This document shows positions 1 to 5,350 of a stretch of 5,651 nucleotides of DNA, in pieces; the first letter of the stretch is position 1, and each line of letters opens with the position of its first letter. Position numbers and translations under genes: made by a program. A model generated the notes under the pieces. It worked only from the letters and a program-made list of their open reading frames with translations, was not told the DNA's origin and did not search any database. Location of the stretch: assembly GCA_030621975.1 (NCBI GenBank), contig JAUXGQ010000151.1:1-5651 (forward strand), written 5' to 3'. The DNA is from Gammaproteobacteria bacterium. GTDB taxonomy: Bacteria; Pseudomonadota; Gammaproteobacteria; Chromatiales; Chromatiaceae.

Positions 1-31
1 AGATGAGCCGCAGCTGCAGTTGGAGACATAG
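1..31 (+). CDS. Possible 3' end of an upstream gene (partial)
   Basis: From base 2 a reading frame runs for nine codons (DEPQLQLET) and stops at TAG 29-31, just before the ribosome binding site of the next gene. Tight spacing of this kind is what the end of a preceding operon gene would look like. Nine residues cannot identify a protein. Frame 1 closes at 4-6, so the upstream gene could also end there, and frame 3 stays open further. This is an inference from layout only. Confidence 0.3.
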   Translation, partial: DEPQLQLET

Positions 32-33
32 CC

Positions 34-37
34 GGAG
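34..37 (+). promoter_or_regulatory. Ribosome binding site deciding a TTG start
   Basis: GGAG lies nine bases before the TTG at 47. The in-frame TAG at 29-31 rules out any earlier start, and the first in-frame ATG (residue 36) would cut away half of the receiver domain. The site therefore supports TTG as the real initiation codon. Confidence 0.6.
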
Positions 38-46
38 TTCGAAGCA

Positions 47-1339
47 TTGCAACCGACAGGTGAAAAAATACTACTCGTCGATGACACATCGGATAATCTA
101 TACCTGCTAGACAAATTTCTGGTGCCGGAAGGGTATACCGTGTCTTTTGCAATGTCAGGAGAAAAGGCTCTGCAAGCGGCGGAGGAGTGGTTGCCCGACC
201 TGATCCTGTTGGACGTCATGATGCCCGGTATGGATGGTTTCGAGACCTGTAAGCGTCTCAAGGACAATCCCGGACTGTGCGATATACCTGTCATTTTCGT
301 CACCGGTAGGACAGAGGTTAAGGCGCTGGCAAAGGCATTCAAGGCGGGTGGCGTGGATTACATTACCAAACCCGTGAAGCGTCAGGAGGTTGTATCCCGA
401 GTCAGAACCCATCTACAGCTGCAACACCTGTATCGGGAGCGGGAGAGAATGATTATCGCGCTGGATGAGCATAAATCGCGCCTTCAGGCGGTCATCGACC
501 ATATCGATGAGGGAATTTTTACCAGCGACATGAATGGGGTGATCGAGAGTGTCAACCTGCAAGTCTCCAAACTGAGCGGTTATCCGGACCGGGAGCTGGT
601 CGGTCAATCGTTTACGCGTTTGTTGGATAGGCCGTTTTCCGAGCAGTACCGAGAGAACATGGAAGCCGTTTTGCAGAAAGACAAAAGTCAGGAAATCGTC
701 GGGTTGCACAGAGACGGTAGCACTTATCCTCTGGCTTTTTTTATGCGCCAGATCGATGTCGCCAAGCCGCTGTTGGTGGGCGTGATGCGAGATATTACCC
801 TGGAAAAACAATACCAGGATAATCTGCAGCGACTTTCGGAAACAGACAGTCTGACGGGTGTCGCCAATCGTCGAAAGTTTGAGAACCTTCTAAAAGAAAA
901 ATGGGAGTTGACTGCTCGAAAACGGCACTTCCTTTCCATAATCATGCTCGATGTGGACCACTTCAAGCGCTTTAACGACAGTTTCGGGCATCCACGAGGC
1001 GACCGCTGTTTGATAATGATTGCCGAGGCGATCAATCGTGTGGTGAAACGAACGCCAGGCATGGTAGCAAGGTATGGTGGTGAAGAGTTCGTGATTCTAG
1101 CGGAAGGTGATCCGGAACAAGCTCGCAAGACAGGGCACAGGATCATCCGTGAGGTTCGGCGATTGGCTATTCCCCACGTTCCTGAAACGGGGAACGATCA
1201 TGTCACCGTGAGTTTGGGGATTGCAAGTCTAAAACCAGCTTCTGAAACGACAGCGGTGGAACTTTTGCAGAGAGCTGATGCGGCGCTGTATCGAGCCAAA
1301 CAGGGGGGACGTAACCGTTTGCAGGTGTATCAAGAATGA
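47..1339 (+). CDS. Response regulator diguanylate cyclase (REC-PAS-GGDEF)
   Basis: This is a cytoplasmic 430-residue protein that should make cyclic di-GMP from two GTP under control of phosphorylation. Residues 6-122 form a receiver domain with the acidic pair D12/D13, phosphoacceptor D56 (LLDVMMPGMDG), T86 and K108 before P109. A helical linker leads to a PAS domain at about 144-251, ending in the typical MRDIT. Residues 258-430 are a GGDEF domain with DSLTGVANRR at 267-276, metal-binding D302, NDSFGHPRGD at 310-319 and an intact GGEEF active site at 344-348. The inhibitory RxxD site expected nine residues before it reads RTPG (335-338): the arginine is kept but the aspartate is lost, so product inhibition is probably weak. 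There is no EAL or HD-GYP domain. The cognate kinase and PAS ligand are not visible. It starts at TTG and is followed after 19 nt by ppk2, so the two are probably co-transcribed. Confidence 0.95.
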   Translation: MQPTGEKILLVDDTSDNLYLLDKFLVPEGYTVSFAMSGEKALQAAEEWLPDLILLDVMMPGMDGFETCKRLKDNPGLCDIPVIFVTGRTEVKALAKAFKAGGVDYITKPVKRQEVVSRVRTHLQLQHLYRERERMIIALDEHKSRLQAVIDHIDEGIFTSDMNGVIESVNLQVSKLSGYPDRELVGQSFTRLLDRPFSEQYRENMEAVLQKDKSQEIVGLHRDGSTYPLAFFMRQIDVAKPLLVGVMRDITLEKQYQDNLQRLSETDSLTGVANRRKFENLLKEKWELTARKRHFLSIIMLDVDHFKRFNDSFGHPRGDRCLIMIAEAINRVVKRTPGMVARYGGEEFVILAEGDPEQARKTGHRIIREVRRLAIPHVPETGNDHVTVSLGIASLKPASETTAVELLQRADAALYRAKQGGRNRLQVYQE

Positions 1340-1343
1340 ACGG

Positions 1344-1348
1344 AAGGA
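1344..1348 (+). promoter_or_regulatory. Ribosome binding site of ppk2
   Basis: AAGGA lies ten bases before ATG 1359. It picks this start over an in-frame ATG at 1278, which is buried in the preceding GGDEF gene and would add 27 residues resembling no kinase sequence. Confidence 0.65.
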
Positions 1349-1358
1349 AATTAGCGCG

Positions 1359-2270
1359 ATGAAGAAAGAGAAAAACCTCAATCTCGTCAGTGACGGGGGT
1401 GGCGAGGTTTCCCCGAATAAGCTGTCTAAGCGACTCAGCGAACTGGAAAAAGAAAACAAGCGCCTCAAGAAGACAAAAAGCAAGGCACTAAGACGTTTTA
1501 AGAAAGACAAAGAAATCAAGCTGTATTCGGCAGAATTGATTAAGCTTCAGGAAACGTTGGAGCAGCAAAAGCGTCGAATGATCATCCTGTTTGAGGGGCG
1601 TGACGCCGCGGGTAAGGGAGGCGCCATCCTGCGGATAACACACTTCATGAACGAACGGCACTACCGGGTGGTCGCGTTGGGAAGGCCTACGGAGGAACAG
1701 CGCACCCAGTGGTTTTTTCAGAAATACGTTGTTCAGTTCCCTCGCGGTGGTGAAATCGTTATATTCGACCGGAGCTGGTACAACCGCGCCATGGTTGAGC
1801 CTGTCTTCGGTTTTTGTACGGAACAAGAACACCAGAACTTTATTCAGGGAGTTGCGGGATTCGAGCGGGATTTGGTCAGGCAGGGGACAATACTGATAAA
1901 ACTCTACTTCAGTGTCAGCCAGGCTGAACAGGCCAAGCGTTTTGAGATACGCAAGGTCAATCCCCTGAAAAAGTGGAAGCTCAGTGAAGTGGATCTGCAA
2001 GCACAGGACCGCTGGGAAGAGTTTACTCAGATGAAATACCAGATGCTCAGGTACTCGCATACTAATGATTCCCCCTGGACGATAATCCGAGCCGACAACA
2101 AGCACATGGCCAGGGTTAACGCCATGAAGGTGATACTGAACAGTATGGATTACGCCGAACGTAATGAACAATTGAATTACAAACTCGATGCGGACACTGT
2201 GGTAAGCGGTTCTCAGGAAATCGAGCGGATGGGCGCCGAACTTATTCGACAAGGTAAGTTCAGCAATTGA
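1359..2270 (+). CDS. ppk2: Polyphosphate kinase 2, class I type
   Basis: This 303-residue cytoplasmic P-loop kinase moves phosphate between polyphosphate and nucleoside diphosphates. Class I members mainly make ATP or GTP from ADP or GDP using polyphosphate. Visible marks are the Walker A motif GRDAAGKGG at 80-88 (K86), the Walker B segment IFDRSWYNR around D137, and the lid module at about 193-215 with R194, R198 and PLKKWKLSEVD. The GRD form of the Walker A motif is typical of class I, but substrate preference is inferred, not shown. The first 55 or so residues are highly charged and lysine-rich, with a leucine heptad-like stretch (LSKRLSELEKENKRL) that may be a short coiled coil. The family core begins near LYSAELIKLQ. 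The gene sits 19 nt behind the diguanylate cyclase, and its TGA overlaps the TTG of the next small ORF, so a three-gene operon is likely. Confidence 0.95.
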   Translation: MKKEKNLNLVSDGGGEVSPNKLSKRLSELEKENKRLKKTKSKALRRFKKDKEIKLYSAELIKLQETLEQQKRRMIILFEGRDAAGKGGAILRITHFMNERHYRVVALGRPTEEQRTQWFFQKYVVQFPRGGEIVIFDRSWYNRAMVEPVFGFCTEQEHQNFIQGVAGFERDLVRQGTILIKLYFSVSQAEQAKRFEIRKVNPLKKWKLSEVDLQAQDRWEEFTQMKYQMLRYSHTNDSPWTIIRADNKHMARVNAMKVILNSMDYAERNEQLNYKLDADTVVSGSQEIERMGAELIRQGKFSN

Positions 2271-2452
2271 CCCTCCTTCAGGATCTTCTGCTGTCGGGGT
2301 CCGAGAACATGATTCGCAATGGTATTGTCGACGAGGGACAACGAGAACGGTTGGTGGATGAGTTCGATCGGATGAAACGAGACGCAAGGATTCAGTTTCA
2401 GTACAACGCCATCCGCCTCGTGTGTCAGGCCCCAGGGAGCACTTTAAAGTGA
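2267..2452 (+). CDS. Small hypothetical protein overlapping the ppk2 stop
   Basis: A 61-codon ORF starts with TTG at 2267 inside the overlap TTGA, where the last three bases are the ppk2 stop codon. This arrangement is common for translational coupling. AAGGT at 2251-2255 gives a plausible ribosome binding site 11 bases upstream, and an in-frame stop at 2255-2257 excludes an earlier start. The alternative ATG at 2309 would give 47 residues. The product is soluble, with no signal peptide or membrane segment. It is charged and probably helical in the middle (GQRERLVDEFDRMKRDARIQFQYN), with one cysteine near the end. I do not recognise the family. It could be a real small partner protein, or a chance ORF. 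Confidence 0.45.
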   Translation: MTLLQDLLLSGSENMIRNGIVDEGQRERLVDEFDRMKRDARIQFQYNAIRLVCQAPGSTLK

Positions 2453-2486
2453 GTCCGGAAAGATTCACACAGTTAGGTCCGTAAAC

Positions 2487-2502
2487 GCGACATCCCTGTC
2501 GC
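2487..2502. repeat. Short GC-rich palindrome
   Basis: GCGACA and TGTCGC form a perfect 6-bp stem with a TCCC loop, 35 bases after the small ORF. The bases behind it (ACTTCTCTC) are pyrimidine-rich but not a true T run, so it is at best a weak terminator for the left operon. It could also be one copy of a dispersed palindromic repeat. Confidence 0.4.
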
Positions 2503-2553
2503 ACTTCTCTCACCGGGCTAGAATCAGCGGGAATAAAAATCCTCGGAAATTTC

Positions 2554-2775
2554 TTACAGATTTTTCAGAATTATCCTACATACTTTGGCTGCTCGATTGG
2601 GCAAAATGAGTATGTCGTTGAAAGGAGTATCAGGGACGATGACCCGCACAGGGAGGTAAGCACCAGGGAAGGTAGATCCCGCCTGTTGAATTTGACGACA
2701 CTGGTCCCGGCGGCTAGGGAAAGCTGCCGGGATCACCTCCACGCTTTGTATCTGAGTCGATAAGGCGCATATCAT
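2554..2775 (-). CDS. Doubtful 73-residue ORF, possibly a gene remnant
   Basis: This is the only minus-strand ORF of any length within the intergenic region. It starts at ATG 2775 without a convincing ribosome binding site. The segment FPGAYLPVRVIVPDTPFNDI and the LPNRAAKV that follows are faintly like the C-terminal part of HlyD-type periplasmic adaptor proteins (PGmxV.V.I..... lVP..A). That resemblance is loose and made by eye. It overlaps the 2702-2735 hairpin, whose G-U pairs point to a + strand RNA instead. It may be a chance ORF or a decayed fragment, and I do not regard it as an established gene. Confidence 0.15.
   Translation of the reverse strand: MICALSTQIQSVEVIPAAFPSRRDQCRQIQQAGSTFPGAYLPVRVIVPDTPFNDILILPNRAAKVCRIILKNL
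2613..2700 (+). ncRNA. Possible structured RNA segment closed by a 10-bp helix
   Basis: TGTCGTTGAA (2613-2622) can pair over all ten positions with TTTGACGACA (2691-2700), including one U-G and one G-U pair. The enclosed 68 bases contain a further small hairpin, GGGA/TCCC at 2666-2680. The next strong hairpin begins two bases later, so the two helices could stack. This is an inferred fold with no matched RNA family. A helix of this length enclosing 68 bases can occur by chance. Confidence 0.25.
2702..2735 (+). repeat. 14-bp hairpin
   Basis: The arms 2702-2715 (TGGTCCCGGCGGCT) and 2722-2735 (AGCTGCCGGGATCA) pair at all 14 positions, twelve Watson-Crick and two G-U (2704-2733, 2712-2725), around an AGGGAA loop. 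On the opposite strand these two would be C-A mismatches, so an RNA would be better folded if transcribed from the + strand. No T run follows, so it is not an ordinary intrinsic terminator. Confidence 0.6.
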
Positions 2776-2809
2776 TTATCCGGTTCCATTCGGAAAAGCG
2801 GATATCGGC

Positions 2810-2873
2810 CAGATTTTCCGATCGATTTCGTCAAATAGAGCCGGCTATTCTCCTCAATCGATCGAAAAATCTG
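2810..2873. repeat. Long near-perfect inverted repeat
   Basis: The 18-base arms 2810-2827 and 2856-2873 are complementary except at 2818/2865, giving 17 of 18 pairs. The 28-base centre contains a second hairpin (AATAG 2834-2838 with CTATT 2845-2849). The pairing can resume further out as ATCG 2804-2807 with CGAT 2877-2880. Each arm carries the core CGATCGA/TCGATCG. No coding sequence lies inside. It could be a regulator binding region, a cruciform or RNA structure, or a very small miniature element. Confidence 0.65.
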
Positions 2874-2900
2874 ACTCGATCCCGCTTTCCCTCGCTACGA

Positions 2901-2916
2901 CCGCCATGGATGGCGG
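2901..2916. repeat. Perfect 6-bp hairpin
   Basis: CCGCCA and TGGCGG form a perfect stem around a TGGA loop. It lies five bases before another hairpin with a longer loop. The pair may be one unit of a dispersed palindromic element, but no second copy is present in this window. Confidence 0.45.
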
Positions 2917-2921
2917 AAGTG

Positions 2922-2947
2922 CCGGTTTAGCAGGAGCAACAAACCGG
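2922..2947. repeat. Perfect 7-bp hairpin with a 12-base loop
   Basis: CCGGTTT (2922-2928) pairs exactly with AAACCGG (2941-2947). The loop AGCAGGAGCAAC contains a purine-rich AGGAG, which resembles a ribosome binding site, but no ORF of worthwhile length follows it. No T run follows the hairpin. Confidence 0.45.
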
Positions 2948-3042
2948 TCGAACCCCTAAGTCCGACAGGCTCTTATAACAACGGCAGCAACCTCCCGAAA
3001 TGTAGTGTCGAGCGCAGGCAATTTCCCGATTTCCCCCTGAAT

Positions 3043-3071
3043 TTGCAAACACCGCTAGTTATCATTAAAAT
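3043..3071 (+). promoter_or_regulatory. Probable sigma70-type promoter of argD
   Basis: TTGCAA (3043-3048, four of six consensus bases) and TAAAAT (3066-3071, five of six) are separated by an ideal 17 bases, within an AT-rich patch. Transcription would start near 3078, leaving a leader of about 87 bases before argD. TGAAT at 3038-3042 matches one half of the ArgR box consensus and abuts the -35 hexamer, but the other half (AAACA) matches only three of five, so ArgR control is only a possibility. Confidence 0.5.
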
Positions 3072-3082
3072 TTAAGGTTTTC

Positions 3083-3096
3083 CCGCAGAAATGCGG
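3083..3096 (+). promoter_or_regulatory. Leader hairpin with GAAA tetraloop
   Basis: CCGCA and TGCGG pair perfectly around GAAA, a stable GNRA loop. It lies just after the predicted transcription start and four bases before the terminator stem. It may protect the RNA 5' end or form part of a leader switch. Confidence 0.45.
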
Positions 3097-3100
3097 CATA

Positions 3101-3140
3101 AGGTGGCCCCAGCGATGATCGGGTCCGCCTTTCGTTTTTT
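3101..3140 (+). terminator. Intrinsic terminator inside the argD leader
   Basis: AGGTGGCCCC (3101-3110) pairs with GGGTCCGCCT (3121-3130) at nine of ten positions, including one U-G pair and with one C/U mismatch. The loop is ten bases. TTCGTTTTTT follows immediately, eight of ten bases being T. This is a textbook intrinsic terminator for + strand transcription. It stops only 24 bases before the argD ATG, which leaves no room for another ordinary promoter, so argD transcription must read through it. It could act as an attenuator, or it could end a short RNA or upstream transcripts. Confidence 0.7.
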
Positions 3141-3164
3141 AGCGGCATTCACTATTTCGGAACT

Positions 3165-4337
3165 ATGTCTGAATCCATCATGGCCACCTACAGACGACTC
3201 CCCGTCACCTTCGAGCGCGGCGAGGGGGCCTGGCTGTGGGACACGGAAGGAAAACTTTACCTGGATGCCCTGTCCGGCATAGCGGTATGCGGCCTGGGTC
3301 ATGCGCATCCGGCGGTCAGCACCGCGATCTGCGAGCAGGCCGGGCAGCTCATCCACACCTCGAATCTGTACGGTATAGTTCTGCAGGAAAAACTGGGGAA
3401 TGACCTGGTGCGGCTTGCCGGAATGGACCGGGTATTCTTCGCCAACTCGGGCGCCGAGACAAACGAGGCCGCAATTAAGATCGCCCGCGCCTATGGCCAC
3501 CACAAGGGAATAGACACACCCCACATCGTGGTTATGGAGAACAGTTTCCACGGCCGCACCCTCGCAACCCTCTCCGCCACCGGCAATCGCAAGGTGCAGG
3601 CTGGCTTTGAGCCCCTGGTATCGGGGTTCATCCGGGTCCCCTTTGGGGACGCGGCGGCCCTCGAGGCAGTGGCCCGCAACGCCGCCAACGTGGCAGCAGT
3701 ACTGGTGGAACCTATCCAGGGCGAAGGCGGCATCTGCATCCCGCCGAAGGACTATCTCAACCGGGTCCGCACCCTGTGCGACTCCCAGGGATGGCTCATG
3801 ATGTTAGACGAAATCCAGACCGGTATGGGCCGGACAGGACGTTTTTTTGCGTTTCAGCACAACGGCATAGTTCCCGACGTATTGACCCTGGCCAAGGCCT
3901 TGGGCAACGGTGTTCCCATAGGCGCCTGTCTCGCCAAAGGTGCGGCGGCAGAGGCCCTGGGCCCGGGCTCTCATGGCTCGACCTTCGGGGGCAATCCACT
4001 GGCCTGCAGGGCCGCGGGCGCAGTGGTACACACGTTGGAAAAGCAAAGACTCAGCGAACGGGCGGCAGGGCTTGGAGACCGCCTGCTGAAGGCCTTCAGG
4101 CAAACCCTGGGCGATTTGAAAGGCGTCACCGACATCCGGGGTCTGGGCCTGATGATCGGGATAGAACTGGACCGCCCCTGTCGTGAACTCGTTGGCCAGG
4201 CCCTCGCTGAGGGTCTGTTGATTAATGTCACCGCAGACAAGGTGGTGCGGCTGCTGCCACCGCTCGTATTTAGCGACGAACAGGCTGACCAACTGGTCGA
4301 TCGTCTCAGCCCTTTGATCCGAAAATTTCTGGACTGA
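3165..4337 (+). CDS. argD: Acetylornithine aminotransferase
   Basis: This 390-residue cytoplasmic PLP enzyme transfers an amino group from glutamate to N-acetylglutamate semialdehyde, giving N-acetylornithine. Some family members also act in lysine synthesis on succinyl-diaminopimelate intermediates. It is a fold-type I class III aminotransferase of normal length. Visible marks are the phosphate-binding SGAET at 95-99, FHGRT at 128-132, VEPIQGEGG at 181-189, DEIQTGMGRTG from D215, Schiff-base lysine K244 in LAKALGNGVP, and HGSTFGGNP at 270-278. The start at 3165 is chosen because the family N-terminus, a short lead and then MxTYxRLPVxF, is complete from there. GGAA at 3159-3162 is too close to be a good ribosome site. 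ATG 3180 (residue 6) is the alternative. The gene follows a leader with a terminator hairpin and is 21 nt ahead of argF, so it heads an argDF unit. Confidence 0.96.
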   Translation: MSESIMATYRRLPVTFERGEGAWLWDTEGKLYLDALSGIAVCGLGHAHPAVSTAICEQAGQLIHTSNLYGIVLQEKLGNDLVRLAGMDRVFFANSGAETNEAAIKIARAYGHHKGIDTPHIVVMENSFHGRTLATLSATGNRKVQAGFEPLVSGFIRVPFGDAAALEAVARNAANVAAVLVEPIQGEGGICIPPKDYLNRVRTLCDSQGWLMMLDEIQTGMGRTGRFFAFQHNGIVPDVLTLAKALGNGVPIGACLAKGAAAEALGPGSHGSTFGGNPLACRAAGAVVHTLEKQRLSERAAGLGDRLLKAFRQTLGDLKGVTDIRGLGLMIGIELDRPCRELVGQALAEGLLINVTADKVVRLLPPLVFSDEQADQLVDRLSPLIRKFLD

Positions 4338-4358
4338 CGATCCAGAAGTCTGAATCGC

Positions 4359-5297
4359 ATGACCGACAGCAACACACCCCGACATTTTCTTACCGTCCTC
4401 GACCTGACCCCCGAGGAATTGCGCGGCCTGGTGCGGCGCGCCACGGAGCTCAAGACAGCAGGGCGCAGCGGCGAAGCCTACGAGCCGCTGAAAAATCGAA
4501 TACTGGGGATGATCTTCGAGAAATCCTCCACACGGACGCGGGTTTCGTTTGAAGCCGGTATGGCCCAATTCGGTGGTCATGCGATCTTTCTCTCTCCCCG
4601 GGATACCCAGCTTGGCCGCGGCGAACCCATCGAAGACAGCGCCCGGGTGCTGTCCCGAATGGTGGACTGTGTAACCATTCGGACCTTCGCCCAGGACACC
4701 CTGGAGCGTTTTGCCGCGTTCTCCCGGGTTCCGGTTATCAATGCCTTGACCGACATGTATCATCCCCTGCAATTACTGGCCGACATGCAGACATGGTTCG
4801 AGCATCGGGGCGATATCAAAGGCAAGACGGTACTCTGGGTGGGGGATGGCAACAACATGTGCCATTCCTATATCAACGCCGCGCGGCAATTTGATTTCCG
4901 GCTGCGCATCGCCTGTCCCGAGGGCTACGACCCCGAGGACAGCGTGCTGCAACGGGCCGGAACCCGGTGCGAGATCATCCGTGACCCTATGGCCGCGGCG
5001 GAAGCTGTCGACCTGGTGGTTACCGATGTCTGGGCCAGCATGGGCCAGGAAGAAGAACACGCCAGGCGCGAAAAAGCCTTCGCCGGCTATCAGGTCAATG
5101 ATGAACTGATGGCGCGGGCCGACCGGGAGGCCCTTTTCATGCATTGCCTGCCCGCTCATCGGGGCGAAGAGGTCACTGCTTCGGTAATCGATCGCGAAGA
5201 CAGCCTGGTATGGGAAGAGGCGGGAAACCGCATGCATTCCCAAAAGGCACTGCTGGAATTCCTTCTGTGCGACCCCGCTTGGACAATCTCGGGCTGA
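4359..5297 (+). CDS. argF: Ornithine carbamoyltransferase
   Basis: This 312-residue cytoplasmic enzyme joins carbamoyl phosphate and ornithine to give citrulline, a late step of arginine synthesis. The carbamoyl phosphate loop EKSSTRTR is at 54-61 and HPLQ at 135-138. The ornithine-binding part holds D223 in TDVWASMG, and the catalytic HCLPAHRG lies around C263. The ornithine-type SMG and HCLP motifs separate it from aspartate carbamoyltransferase. Length is typical for an anabolic family member. The start ATG has only a weak AGAAG upstream (4344-4348). The 21-nt gap to argD, without a terminator, indicates co-transcription. A catabolic role in the arginine deiminase pathway cannot be excluded from sequence alone, but the argD neighbour argues for biosynthesis. 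Confidence 0.96.
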   Translation: MTDSNTPRHFLTVLDLTPEELRGLVRRATELKTAGRSGEAYEPLKNRILGMIFEKSSTRTRVSFEAGMAQFGGHAIFLSPRDTQLGRGEPIEDSARVLSRMVDCVTIRTFAQDTLERFAAFSRVPVINALTDMYHPLQLLADMQTWFEHRGDIKGKTVLWVGDGNNMCHSYINAARQFDFRLRIACPEGYDPEDSVLQRAGTRCEIIRDPMAAAEAVDLVVTDVWASMGQEEEHARREKAFAGYQVNDELMARADREALFMHCLPAHRGEEVTASVIDREDSLVWEEAGNRMHSQKALLEFLLCDPAWTISG

Positions 5298-5341
5298 TCT
5301 GAAAGAATGCGCACTTTCGCGACATCATTGACGCCGTCTAA

Positions 5342-5346
5342 GAGGG
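5342..5346 (+). promoter_or_regulatory. Ribosome binding site before a GTG start
   Basis: GAGGG ends four bases before GTG 5351. Together with the signal peptide that begins at that codon, it supports the non-ATG start of the last gene. Confidence 0.5.
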
Positions 5347-5350
5347 CCTT

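Larger units (their letters stand above)
2453..3164. other. Long intergenic region, rich in inverted repeats
   Basis: About 710 bases separate the small ORF from argD. I find no recognisable protein, tRNA or insertion sequence. The stretch holds at least seven inverted repeats (itemised separately), a promoter-like site and a terminator near its right end. A weak 73-codon ORF lies on the minus strand at 2554-2775, and a 67-codon stretch without a start codon lies on the + strand, ending at 2959. Likely contents are non-coding RNA or leader elements, dispersed palindromes, or the scar of a lost element. Confidence 0.6.

Noticed and set aside
1488..2513. A 341-codon minus-strand ORF opposite ppk2
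   Set aside because: The + strand codes for an unmistakable PPK2 with all motifs. The antisense translation has no recognisable domain and is a shadow frame.
2941..2957. T-arm-like bases (GGTCGAACCCC) suggesting a tRNA or tmRNA end
   Set aside because: No matching acceptor, D or anticodon arm could be found around it, and the CCGG bases belong to the 2922-2947 hairpin.
2756..2959. 67-codon open frame on the + strand through the inverted repeats
   Set aside because: It lacks any ATG, GTG or TTG before ATG 2906, so at most 17 codons could be translated, and no ribosome site precedes that ATG.
3057..3074. Second ArgR box next to the partial one at 3036-3053
   Set aside because: At the expected 3-bp spacing the half-sites match poorly; the AT-richness is already explained by the -10 region.
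3091..3282. 63-codon + strand ORF as an argD leader peptide
   Set aside because: It has no ribosome binding site, no arginine run, and overlaps the argD coding sequence by more than 100 bases in another frame.
3804..4772. A 322-codon minus-strand ORF opposite argD and argF
   Set aside because: It spans two well-supported genes and the gap between them. Long antisense ORFs are expected in GC-rich coding DNA.
5301..5318. GAAAG/CTTTC hairpin behind argF as a terminator
   Set aside because: It has only five mostly A-T pairs and no following T run, so it is too weak to call.
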